Source: Desulfonema limicola
Lineage (GTDB): Bacteria; Desulfobacterota; Desulfobacteria; Desulfobacterales; Desulfosalsimonadaceae
Assembly: GCA_020722245.1 (NCBI GenBank)
Contig: DYLE01000169.1
Span: 1 to 5,280, forward strand
Length of the DNA stretch: 5,280 nt
Reading direction: 5' to 3'
The notes beneath the pieces are model-generated. The model did not search any database. It worked only from the letters and a program-made list of their open reading frames with translations, and was not told where the DNA came from. Of this stretch, positions 1-5,044 are shown one piece after another. Positions within the stretch are counted from its first letter, which is position 1, and each line of letters starts with the position of its first letter. Both the position numbers and the translations under genes were made by a program.

Positions 1-22
1 GCCCTCACGATCCGGAAAAACC

Positions 23-55
23 ACCCCGCGTAAAATCAATCGCGGATTTTGGGGT
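23..55. repeat. Inverted repeat / possible hairpin in leader
   Basis: ACCCC (23-27) and AAAATC (32-37) pair with GATTTT (45-50) and GGGGT (51-55), leaving a 4-nt bulge and a 7-nt loop. A competing stem, CCGCG (26-30) with CGCGG (41-45), uses some of the same bases, so the two folds exclude each other. No T-run follows on the plus strand, so it is not a typical intrinsic terminator. It could be the end of an upstream transcript or an RNA element; I see only the symmetry. Confidence 0.4.
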
Positions 56-68
56 CCTGAGATTCTAT

Positions 69-99
69 TTGACTTCTATTTAAATATCCTTAATATAAA
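69..99 (+). promoter_or_regulatory. Candidate sigma70 promoter of the small acidic-tailed gene
   Basis: TTGACT at 69-74 matches five of six bases of a -35 box. TAATAT at 91-96 (16-nt spacer) or TATAAA at 94-99 (19-nt spacer) could be the -10 box. The surrounding sequence is A+T-rich. A leader of roughly 60 nt would run from here to the start codon at 165. This is a motif match only. Confidence 0.5.
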
Positions 100-116
100 T
101 CGATTCTAAAACACGC

Positions 117-131
117 CCGGCGGCATGCCGG
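117..131. repeat. GC-rich palindrome in 5' leader
   Basis: CGGCATGCCG at 121-130 is a perfect 10-bp palindrome. CCGGC (117-121) can also pair with GCCGG (127-131). It lies between the candidate promoter and the ribosome binding site of the gene at 165, so it could be an operator or a leader hairpin. No function is shown by the sequence alone. Confidence 0.3.
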
Positions 132-150
132 TTTCAGTGCTTTGATTTTT

Positions 151-156
151 AAGGAG
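151..156 (+). promoter_or_regulatory. Ribosome binding site for the gene at 165
   Basis: AAGGAG is followed by 8 nt and then ATG at 165. This near-ideal Shine-Dalgarno sequence fixes the start. Confidence 0.85.
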
Positions 157-164
157 ATAAAAAG

Positions 165-614
165 ATGAAACAAAGGTATGTGATTTCAAAAAGTAAGAAC
201 ACGGGTTCCTTGACCATTCAAGAGTTTGCCGAACTGGACAAGGATCTGTTTTCCTTGACCTGTGAGGAATCCTACGATGCAAAGACGATTGCCAACGTCA
301 TCAAAGAGGGGAAAAAAGCGATTATCGCGGCCATAAGGACGCCCAATATGTACCCGATCGCGGAGTACATCGACAGGATTGCCGATGTGGTTATGGAGAT
401 CTATCAAAAGGGTGACGAACAAGTACAAACCCGTGAGATTGAATTCGACGACAGCACGTTTATGAAAAAATGGGGAGGCAGGCCCGCGGAAAGGGAGGAG
501 GCGATTGAAATTGAGGACCTGCTTGAAGAGGACGAGGTTGAAGATGTAGATGCAGAGATTAATGAACCCGATGTGGACGATCCCTTAGATGTGCCGGATA
601 CCGAACTGGAGTAA
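165..614 (+). CDS. Small hypothetical protein with acidic C-terminal tail
   Basis: A 149-residue protein that I do not recognise. It starts at ATG with AAGGAG 8 nt upstream and ends at TAA. Residues 1-100 look like a compact folded domain of mixed polarity: an N-terminal basic, beta-like segment (MKQRYVISKSKN), then alternating helices including a run around residues 40-80 (IANVIKEGKKAIIAAIRTPNMYP). Residues 108-149 are a low-complexity acidic tail in which 22 of 42 residues are Asp or Glu and only one is basic, probably disordered. There is no signal peptide, membrane segment or cysteine motif, so it should be cytoplasmic. It is monocistronic, convergent with the permease/PilZ cluster and separated from it by a hairpin terminator. 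The tail could bind a basic protein or mimic nucleic acid, but nothing demonstrates that. I am confident that it is a gene and have no view on function. Confidence 0.82.
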   Translation: MKQRYVISKSKNTGSLTIQEFAELDKDLFSLTCEESYDAKTIANVIKEGKKAIIAAIRTPNMYPIAEYIDRIADVVMEIYQKGDEQVQTREIEFDDSTFMKKWGGRPAEREEAIEIEDLLEEDEVEDVDAEINEPDVDDPLDVPDTELE

Positions 615-684
615 ATTCGATATCACGGCGGTTAAATGGCTTTTTATTGCTCTTGTTCAGACTTTGGAAACAAGAATAAAAGGG

Positions 685-705
685 TAAGGGTCGGTCCCGA
701 CCTTA
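685..705. terminator. Bidirectional intrinsic terminator between convergent genes
   Basis: GGTCG (689-693) pairs with CGACC (698-702), and TAA/TTA extend the stem around a single bulged G. On the plus strand the stem runs into TTATTTTT, serving the gene ending at 614. On the minus strand it is followed by a T-rich tract (CCCTTTTATTCTT), serving the PilZ gene. The minus-strand stop codon TAA (703-705) lies inside the 3' arm. Confidence 0.65.
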
Positions 706-1734
706 TTTTTCCCATTTTGGCGCATGCCTCACCAGATCAATATCCTCAATCATTTTTTGCGCCCATTTTACCGGAAACTTCGCATGAAGGGAATAGTCAT
801 CAAAAAGAAGGGGCTGGGCTGCGATAACGCTCGCCTCCTGCTCGATTTTTCGCAAATTCTGGTTTTTCAGCCAGAGTTCAAACCCCACCCGGATTCGGCG
901 GCCCAGCAGCATGCGGATGGATTCTTTTTTGGAGCTTTTGATCATAAACGACAGACCGCCTGCTGAGATATCCATCAGCGCCCCTCTTCCCTGGCCCAAC
1001 GGCTTTCCAGATTTATCGAGCAACTGAAACACCACCTTTCCGGAAACATTAACCCGCTTGTCCGACCTGCGCTCGACCTTTTTTGCCTCCAACGCCTTTT
1101 TAACCCGATCATGCCTGATGCAATAATCAAAAAGTTTGGATTCCAAAGCCGGCGCATCGGTCTTCCATCGTTTTAATACCTCTGTTTCGAGATAATTCAC
1201 CTTCACCAGGTTTTGAGCGATCATGGAAAACGTGCACACCGTGGCGGAAAAAAAGGAGTCCTGGCCGATGATGTCACCCGGGTTCAGGGTTTGAAAGATG
1301 ACCTCCTTGCCATCCTGGTCATAAATCGCCTTTACCTCCCCCTTGTTGATCAGATACAGCCGGTTGTTGACCCTCCCCTGTTCCAGGATGGGCTCTCCGG
1401 CTTCAAAGACCTTTGTTTTCATGGAATAGTAAAGGGCATTTGCCTCTGAGGTGCTCAGGCCGTCGTATAACTCAGACCAGATGTCCATATGCTCGCGATC
1501 CAGACCCTGGCTTTTTTCCTCCTCGATGATCTCGCCGGAGCGGACAATTTCGGTTAAGGCCATGGGATTGACCTCGTAGAGCTTTTCATGCAGGGCTTCC
1601 GCTTTTTTAAAATCCTTTTCCCTGGCATATTCAACGATCAGATCAAACAAAAGCCGGCACGCGCCATCTGTATTTTTTTGCCGGATGTACTGATCCACCA
1701 GCGCCTCCCGTTTGGATCGGTCATCGTTTCCCAT
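703..1734 (-). CDS. Cyclic nucleotide-binding-fold / PilZ domain protein
   Basis: Likely a cytoplasmic second-messenger sensor of 343 residues. Residues 1-75 are helical and TPR-like (QKNTDGACRLLFDLIVEYAREKD). Residues about 86-203 form a Crp/cNMP-binding beta-barrel (FEAGEPILEQG...LYLINKGEVKAIY...LNPGDIIGQDSFF). Residues about 221-328 form a PilZ domain with both c-di-GMP signature motifs: RxxxR (RSDKR, 223-227) and D-x-S-x-x-G (DISAGG, 255-260). The phosphate-binding cassette in the cNMP fold (153-174) lacks the Glu and Arg that contact cAMP, so cAMP binding is doubtful while c-di-GMP binding is plausible. There is no DNA-binding domain. Start choice: an ATG two codons upstream directly abuts AGGAG, whereas the ATG at 1734 has a 6-nt spacer, so 1734 is preferred. 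It is the last gene of the permease-HEAT-PilZ cluster and is intact. Confidence 0.9.
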   Translation of the reverse strand: MGNDDRSKREALVDQYIRQKNTDGACRLLFDLIVEYAREKDFKKAEALHEKLYEVNPMALTEIVRSGEIIEEEKSQGLDREHMDIWSELYDGLSTSEANALYYSMKTKVFEAGEPILEQGRVNNRLYLINKGEVKAIYDQDGKEVIFQTLNPGDIIGQDSFFSATVCTFSMIAQNLVKVNYLETEVLKRWKTDAPALESKLFDYCIRHDRVKKALEAKKVERRSDKRVNVSGKVVFQLLDKSGKPLGQGRGALMDISAGGLSFMIKSSKKESIRMLLGRRIRVGFELWLKNQNLRKIEQEASVIAAQPLLFDDYSLHAKFPVKWAQKMIEDIDLVRHAPKWEK

Positions 1735-1740
1735 AATCAT

Positions 1741-1745
1741 CTCCT
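1741..1745 (-). promoter_or_regulatory. Ribosome binding site deciding the PilZ gene start
   Basis: On the minus strand AGGAG is followed directly by ATGATTATG. The first ATG (1738-1740) has zero spacing and the second (1732-1734) has 6 nt, so the second is the likely start. Confidence 0.7.
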
Positions 1746-1765
1746 GTTGTTGTCGGCCTCAAGGA

Positions 1766-2321
1766 TCAGGAACCTCCTCGTATTCTCGCCAACGCCTTGA
1801 CCGGCGAATCATAGCCCTTGATGGGCAAAAACCCCTTTGACTGCGCAATTTTTTCAAGCACCGGGACGGCCTCCGGCGCGCCGATGAGTTCCATCGCTTC
1901 GCAGAGATTTACCATGATTTCATTTTTAGCCTTTTTGGTTTTGCCCAAAGCCCTGGATTCCAGCATTTCAATCATTTCAGGCAGGGCCTGTGCATACCGC
2001 GATTTACCTATGGCGGAAATAATAAACCCCTTGTTATCATCGTCCACCAAAGGCAGATGCCTCCAGAGAATCCCTGCGGCAGAGCCCCTCCCGATATTTT
2101 GAATGGCGAACACCGCCTCCCCTTGAACCCTGGGCTCATTGTGGGAAAGCAGCGGTTCCGGCACCGGCAGGTGCGATTCATTCCCGATTCGTCCGAGCAT
2201 CAGCGTTAAATTTCGCAGATAAAACCACGGACCCTGACGGCCGATCCGTTCAGCCACAAAGGCCGCGGCCGGCTCTCCGATCTTAGTGATCCCCTGAATA
2301 AGGCGATCCCTTTCCGACCGG
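1766..2321 (-). pseudogene. HEAT gene fragment 4 (C-terminal HEAT repeats)
   Basis: The frame is open from 2356, just after TGA at 2357-2359, to TGA at 1766. The only permissible start codon is GTG at 2257, with no Shine-Dalgarno sequence before it. Protein-like sequence continues upstream of that GTG in the same frame (DRSERDRLIQGITKIGEPAA), which is the first half of a HEAT helix pair, so the GTG is not a true start. Further repeats follow: LRNLTLMLGRIGNESHLPV, PRVQGEAVFAIQNIG, KGFIISAIGKSRYAQALPEMIEML and MELIGAPEAVPVLEKIA. The end is a normal C-terminus and is intact. If translated from GTG the product would have 163 residues. Confidence 0.72.
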
Positions 2322-2819
2322 TCATGGCTTGTGGAGTAGATCCCGGAGCCGTTCGATCACCCGGCCGCCCAGAATCGCCAGGACGGATCCATCATCCTCC
2401 ACCGCCCGCCTTGTCCCGTCCGAGGAAGTTCGTTTTAATTTTAAAAGTAAATTTAATATATCCTCTGTCGCCAGGTTTTGCAACAGTTTCGCCGCCAAAA
2501 CCTGCAGCTCCTCTTTTTTTTTCAGGCCGCCCGAATAAATCCGGTGATAGACGGTTAGAATATGCGCGGCATCGCCGGGCCGTTCGTTTTCAATCGGGGT
2601 TTTAGACAGGGTCCCAGGCCGTTCGGTTATTTCTTCATACTCCGGAGTGGGATCCGTCTCAACCTGGATCCATTCGGCCAGCCGCTTGGACAGCTCGATC
2701 CTTTCCTCCAGGCGGTCGGCGGCCTTGAGCTTTTCATCGATATCGGACATGAGCCTGGCTGCGGCCCGCTGCACCTCCGGTTCCCGGTTATGGAGCATGT
2801 GTCCCATCTGATCGAGCAC
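2322..2819 (-). pseudogene. HEAT gene fragment 3 (central helical region)
   Basis: 165 codons if begun at GTG 2819, but the frame is open back to the TAG at 2835-2837 and neither GTG nor the sequence before it has a ribosome binding site. The N-terminal part (LDQMGHMLHNREPEVQRAAARLMSDI) is a HEAT-like helix pair. A variable, acidic Pro-rich linker follows, then LAAKLLQNLATEDILNLLLKL and VLAILGGRVIERLRDLL. It then ends abruptly with HKP and TGA, at the point where the next reading frame takes over the repeat pattern. The stop reads TGA followed by C. An ATG overlaps it (ATGA), but that frame is short and unrelated. Confidence 0.72.
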
Positions 2820-2834
2820 GGATAGAATGGCGCT

Positions 2835-3164
2835 CTATTTTCCGTTGGATAAAAGGGAAGAAACGGTCTCAGAGATCCGGTCAAGCATCACCTGTTCATG
2901 GGAGATCAGGGATCTGCTGCGCAGGATTCCGCTTAATGCGGATTTTAATGCTTCGGCGCGATGAATTCCTTCAGGGGGAAGGCGTTCGGCCGTGTTTGCC
3001 TGACGACCGAAGGCGGTTTCTAAAATCGCCTGGACCTTTTTGAGGTTTTTCGCCAGGTTTTTCACCTGCCGGTTTGAGACAATCCGGGGGCCGCCTTCTG
3101 CAGCCGCCTTTTTCACCATGTTTTCAATCCGTCCCACCAGATGGGTAAACCGGCGTTCATCCAA
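2835..3164 (-). pseudogene. HEAT gene fragment 2 (helical, between mobile element and TAG)
   Basis: 109 codons from a TTG (Leu-type) codon at 3164 to TAG at 2835. The TTG has no Shine-Dalgarno sequence (GGGTTAAGTCC precedes it). It is better read as an internal Leu codon, continuing Lys-Ser from the fragment on the other side of the element. The sequence is helical and basic (VGRIENMVKKAAAEGGPRI, QVKNLAKNLKKVQAIL, SRSLISHEQVMLDRISETVSSLLSNGK). After TAG the same frame continues directly as SAILSVLDQMGHML. No catalytic motif is visible. Confidence 0.7.
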
Positions 3165-3168
3165 GGAC

Positions 3169-3183
3169 TTAACCCTACAACGT
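3169..3183 (+). repeat. Left terminal inverted repeat of the MITE
   Basis: TTAACCCTACAACGT, exact inverted match to 3279-3293. CCTACAA (3174-3180) is also followed by its own inverted copy TTGTAGG (3187-3193) across a 6-nt loop, so this end can fold on itself. Confidence 0.85.
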
Positions 3184-3292
3184 TATTTGTAGGCTAAGTA
3201 ACTGAAAATCAAAGAAAAAATTGAAAACCTCAAAAATTCGATAAATCAAATAAATCCAGTTAGTTATCTAGATAAGTCACGTTGTAGGGTTA
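3170..3292. mobile_element. MITE-like non-autonomous element with TA target duplication
   Basis: TTAACCCTACAACGT (3169-3183) recurs as an exact inverted copy at 3279-3293. The outer TA (3170-3171 and 3291-3292) fits a 2-bp target duplication, leaving 12-bp perfect ends (3172-3183, 3279-3290) and a 119-bp element. Imperfect inverted similarity continues to TAACTG (3199-3204) and CAGTTA (3257-3262), so each arm is about 35 bp. The core is strongly A-rich and encodes nothing. TA duplication is typical of the IS630/Tc1-mariner superfamily. TTAA at both edges is an alternative reading, and the parent transposase is not in this window. Excision restores the host reading frame, which is independent evidence of insertion. 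Confidence 0.85.
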
Positions 3293-3597
3293 ATACAAAG
3301 CTTTATAAACCCTTCACCGAAGGACTTTTCCAGGTCCTGGGTCAGGACCGTCAAGAGTCCCTCGTCCGTCATTTCAGAAATGGCGTTTAAGAGATAAGAG
3401 GCGATCTCCTCGTCTTTGATCTCCATACCGGCGACGATTTGCTGGTCCGAATTTTTTTCGACATATATCTTTTCATTGACTTTAATATGGGCAAGGCTTT
3501 GATCCCGGAACATCTGTTCCATGCCGCCGGATTCCCTGATGCTTTCCGGTTTGCCGCCGAGGATCTGAATAAAACTGCTGATCACCCTGCCCATCAC
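3277..3597 (-). pseudogene. HEAT gene fragment 1 (N-terminal part, truncated by MITE)
   Basis: About 106 codons, of which the last four (NPTT) and the TGA come from the mobile element; native sequence ends at Ile (3292-3294). It begins GTG-ATG (3597/3594) with AAAGGGG too close for a normal spacer. The same frame is open upstream, and a strong GGAGG (3629-3633) sits 7 nt before a TTA codon, so the true start is uncertain or damaged. The sequence (FIQILGGKPESIRE...EKIYVEKNSDQQIVAGMEIKDEEIASYLLNAISEMTDEG) is soluble with no signal peptide. This truncated peptide is the only piece with a plausible initiation region and could still be made. Confidence 0.7.
3279..3293 (-). repeat. Right terminal inverted repeat of the MITE
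   Basis: ACGTTGTAGGGTTAA, the inverted copy of the left end. It supplies the last codons (Asn-Pro-Thr-Thr) and nearly all of the stop of the truncated upstream fragment. Confidence 0.85.
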
Positions 3598-3617
3598 CCC
3601 TTTTTCAATGGAGAACT

Positions 3618-4901
3618 CTAATCTGCTTCCTCCGGCTGTTTTAAGACCTCGTACTTATAAATCCGAATCAGGGATAAAAGCAGGCTGGCCACAATGGGGC
3701 CTAAAATGAACCCGAAAATCCCGAAAGCCGCCAGGCCGCCCAGCACGCTGATAAAGGCAAACAGCGGGTGAAAATTGGCGGTTTCTTTAAGGATAATCGG
3801 CTTGAGGACGTTATCCGAGGCGCTGACAAAAATCCCGCAGTATACGAGCAGGCCGATCCACTGCCAGGCTTCTGCGGTTAAGGCGAGATAAATCGTCGCG
3901 GGGATCCAGATGATCGCGCTGCCCACCAGGGGGACCACTGCGCCGATAATCACCATGGACCCCCACAGCACAGGGGAGGGAAGTCCGAACACGGCAAACC
4001 CGATCATCGCCAGGATTCCTTGAACAATGGGCACCAGCACGCCCCCCATAAGGGTCCCGCGGATCGTTTTCGAGAGCTGAATGAAAATATCCCGGTCCTC
4101 GGCGTCCGTGAGCGGGCTCAACAGAATCAACTCCTCCCCGAGCTTTTTTCCGTCGCGAAGAAAAAAGAACAGGAACAGAAAAAACAGCAGAAAACCGATC
4201 AGCGCCGTGGCGATCCCGGAGATAAAACCCTGCACAAGCCGGTTTGCCGCTCCGGCGATGCGGGTTACGGCATCCTTGAAATAGTTGCTCCCCAGAATCC
4301 CGTCGGGACCAAATCGGTTCTCAATGAAAACATTCAGGTCAAACTGCTCCGGCAGAAACCGATCTGCGGCGGCGTTCATGTGCTTTTGAATGACGGCGGC
4401 GTTCAAACCCTGAGTCAGGTTAACCGCCTCCCGGGAAAGAAGGGAGGAATAGACGATGACTGGAATCACGATGATAACGGCAATCAGAAGCAGAGTGATC
4501 GCCGCGCCGAGATTGGGCCTTTGCCCGATCCATTGCGTGATCTGTCTATACACGGGGTAGCTCAAATTCGCCGCGGCCGCCGAAATGATAAGAATTTCAA
4601 GAAACGGCCTCAGGATCTGAACAAAAAGATACAGCACCACGGCCAGTGCCAGGAAGAAAAAAGCAAGGACCACCTTTCGGCTCACCATCAGACCCGAAAC
4701 CGCAAGCTCCCCCTCCGGTTCCTGTTTAATCAAGCCGGCGGCGAGCGCAGCCCCTGCTTTTGCGGCCTTTTTCGAAGCGATTGCTTTTGTCCCCTTTAAA
4801 GCAGCCTCATCGTCCGCGATTTTCTGCTTTGCTTTAACCTCGGCGATTTCTAAATTTTTGGCGCTCTGAGGGACTTTTTTTGTCTTTTTATGTTTGCTCA
4901 A
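3618..4901 (-). CDS. AI-2E family (PerM/UPF0118-type) transporter
   Basis: A 427-residue inner-membrane permease of the AI-2E transporter family (PF01594, formerly DUF20). Membrane segments are visible at about 77-97, 101-113, 131-153, 228-248, 285-305, 312-338, 346-362 and 379-413. Family hallmarks are FFFLRDGKKL (246-254), VPLVGSAIIWIPA (323-335), DNVLKPII (363-370) and HPLFAFISVLGGL..FG..G...GP (378-402). Members have been linked to autoinducer-2 export, Na+/H+ antiport or unknown substrates, so the substrate cannot be named. Residues 1-75 are an unusual Lys/Ala-rich cytosolic extension (KKAAKAGAALAAG). Start: TTG at 4901 with GGGAG (4912-4916) 10 nt upstream; there is no in-frame ATG before the membrane domain except M72. 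It ends in TAG, 20 nt before the HEAT gene, and is the first clear gene of the minus-strand cluster. Confidence 0.92.
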   Translation of the reverse strand: MSKHKKTKKVPQSAKNLEIAEVKAKQKIADDEAALKGTKAIASKKAAKAGAALAAGLIKQEPEGELAVSGLMVSRKVVLAFFFLALAVVLYLFVQILRPFLEILIISAAAANLSYPVYRQITQWIGQRPNLGAAITLLLIAVIIVIPVIVYSSLLSREAVNLTQGLNAAVIQKHMNAAADRFLPEQFDLNVFIENRFGPDGILGSNYFKDAVTRIAGAANRLVQGFISGIATALIGFLLFFLFLFFFLRDGKKLGEELILLSPLTDAEDRDIFIQLSKTIRGTLMGGVLVPIVQGILAMIGFAVFGLPSPVLWGSMVIIGAVVPLVGSAIIWIPATIYLALTAEAWQWIGLLVYCGIFVSASDNVLKPIILKETANFHPLFAFISVLGGLAAFGIFGFILGPIVASLLLSLIRIYKYEVLKQPEEAD

Positions 4902-4911
4902 ATTCGACGCA

Positions 4912-4916
4912 CTCCC
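4912..4916 (-). promoter_or_regulatory. Ribosome binding site for the permease TTG start
   Basis: GGGAG on the minus strand, 10 nt before TTG at 4901. A GTG between them reaches a stop after three codons, so TTG is the best start. Confidence 0.55.
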
Positions 4917-5044
4917 AATTTGATCCCCTCAAGCTTTTTCCGAAACAATCAGGACAAAGGGATAGATCGCATTAGCCGATTCATGGAACGCCGATTAATT
5001 TCAGCGACTGACTTAACTCTACTCCGACAAATAATAGATTATGA

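Larger units (their letters stand above)
1766..3597 (-). pseudogene. HEAT-repeat protein gene, broken in three places
   Basis: I read the four short minus-strand frames here as one degraded gene of about 570 codons. An A+T-rich inverted-repeat element interrupts it at about codon 102. An in-frame TAG lies at 2835-2837. A +1 frame change lies within about 2322-2356. Removing the element with one TA copy rejoins pieces one and two in the same frame (KLCI-KS-LDERRF). Pieces two and three already share a frame across the TAG. Pieces three and four align as one HEAT series (RLRDLL...SHDRSERDRLIQGI..IGEPAAAFVAERI). The three internal pieces have no Shine-Dalgarno sequence and start only at TTG or GTG codons. 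HEAT repeats are helical protein-protein scaffolds; the partner is unknown. The gene starts about 20 nt after the permease stop and ends 31 nt before the PilZ start, so it was probably co-transcribed and co-functional with both. The TAG and frameshift could be sequencing errors; the element cannot. Confidence 0.8.

Noticed and set aside
1..33. Last ten codons of an upstream plus-strand gene (ending TAA at 31-33)
   Set aside because: Too short to distinguish from chance; no recognisable residues.
975..1157. Alternative minus-strand frame inside the PilZ gene
   Set aside because: It overlaps the well-supported PilZ domain in another frame, with no ribosome binding site or family resemblance.
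2206..2325. ATG overlapping the TGA (ATGA) at 2322-2325 as the start of a coupled gene
   Set aside because: That frame runs only about 39 codons to a TAA, is Arg-rich and is not the HEAT frame. The real continuation is in the third frame.
3172..3290. Promoter inside the mobile element (TTGAAA with a TAAATC-type -10)
   Set aside because: Such matches are expected in A-rich DNA, the -10 match is poor, and the better one points away from the downstream operon genes.
3169..3293. CRISPR repeat, attachment site or rho-independent terminator instead of a mobile element
   Set aside because: There is only one pair of inverted ends, no direct repeats or spacers and no T-run. The frame-restoring excision with a TA duplication fits transposition better.
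4020..4799. Plus-strand open frame of 259 codons antisense to the permease
   Set aside because: It is the mirror of a gene with clear family motifs. Its translation is low-complexity (Gln, Lys, Arg-rich) with no ribosome binding site, so it is a shadow.
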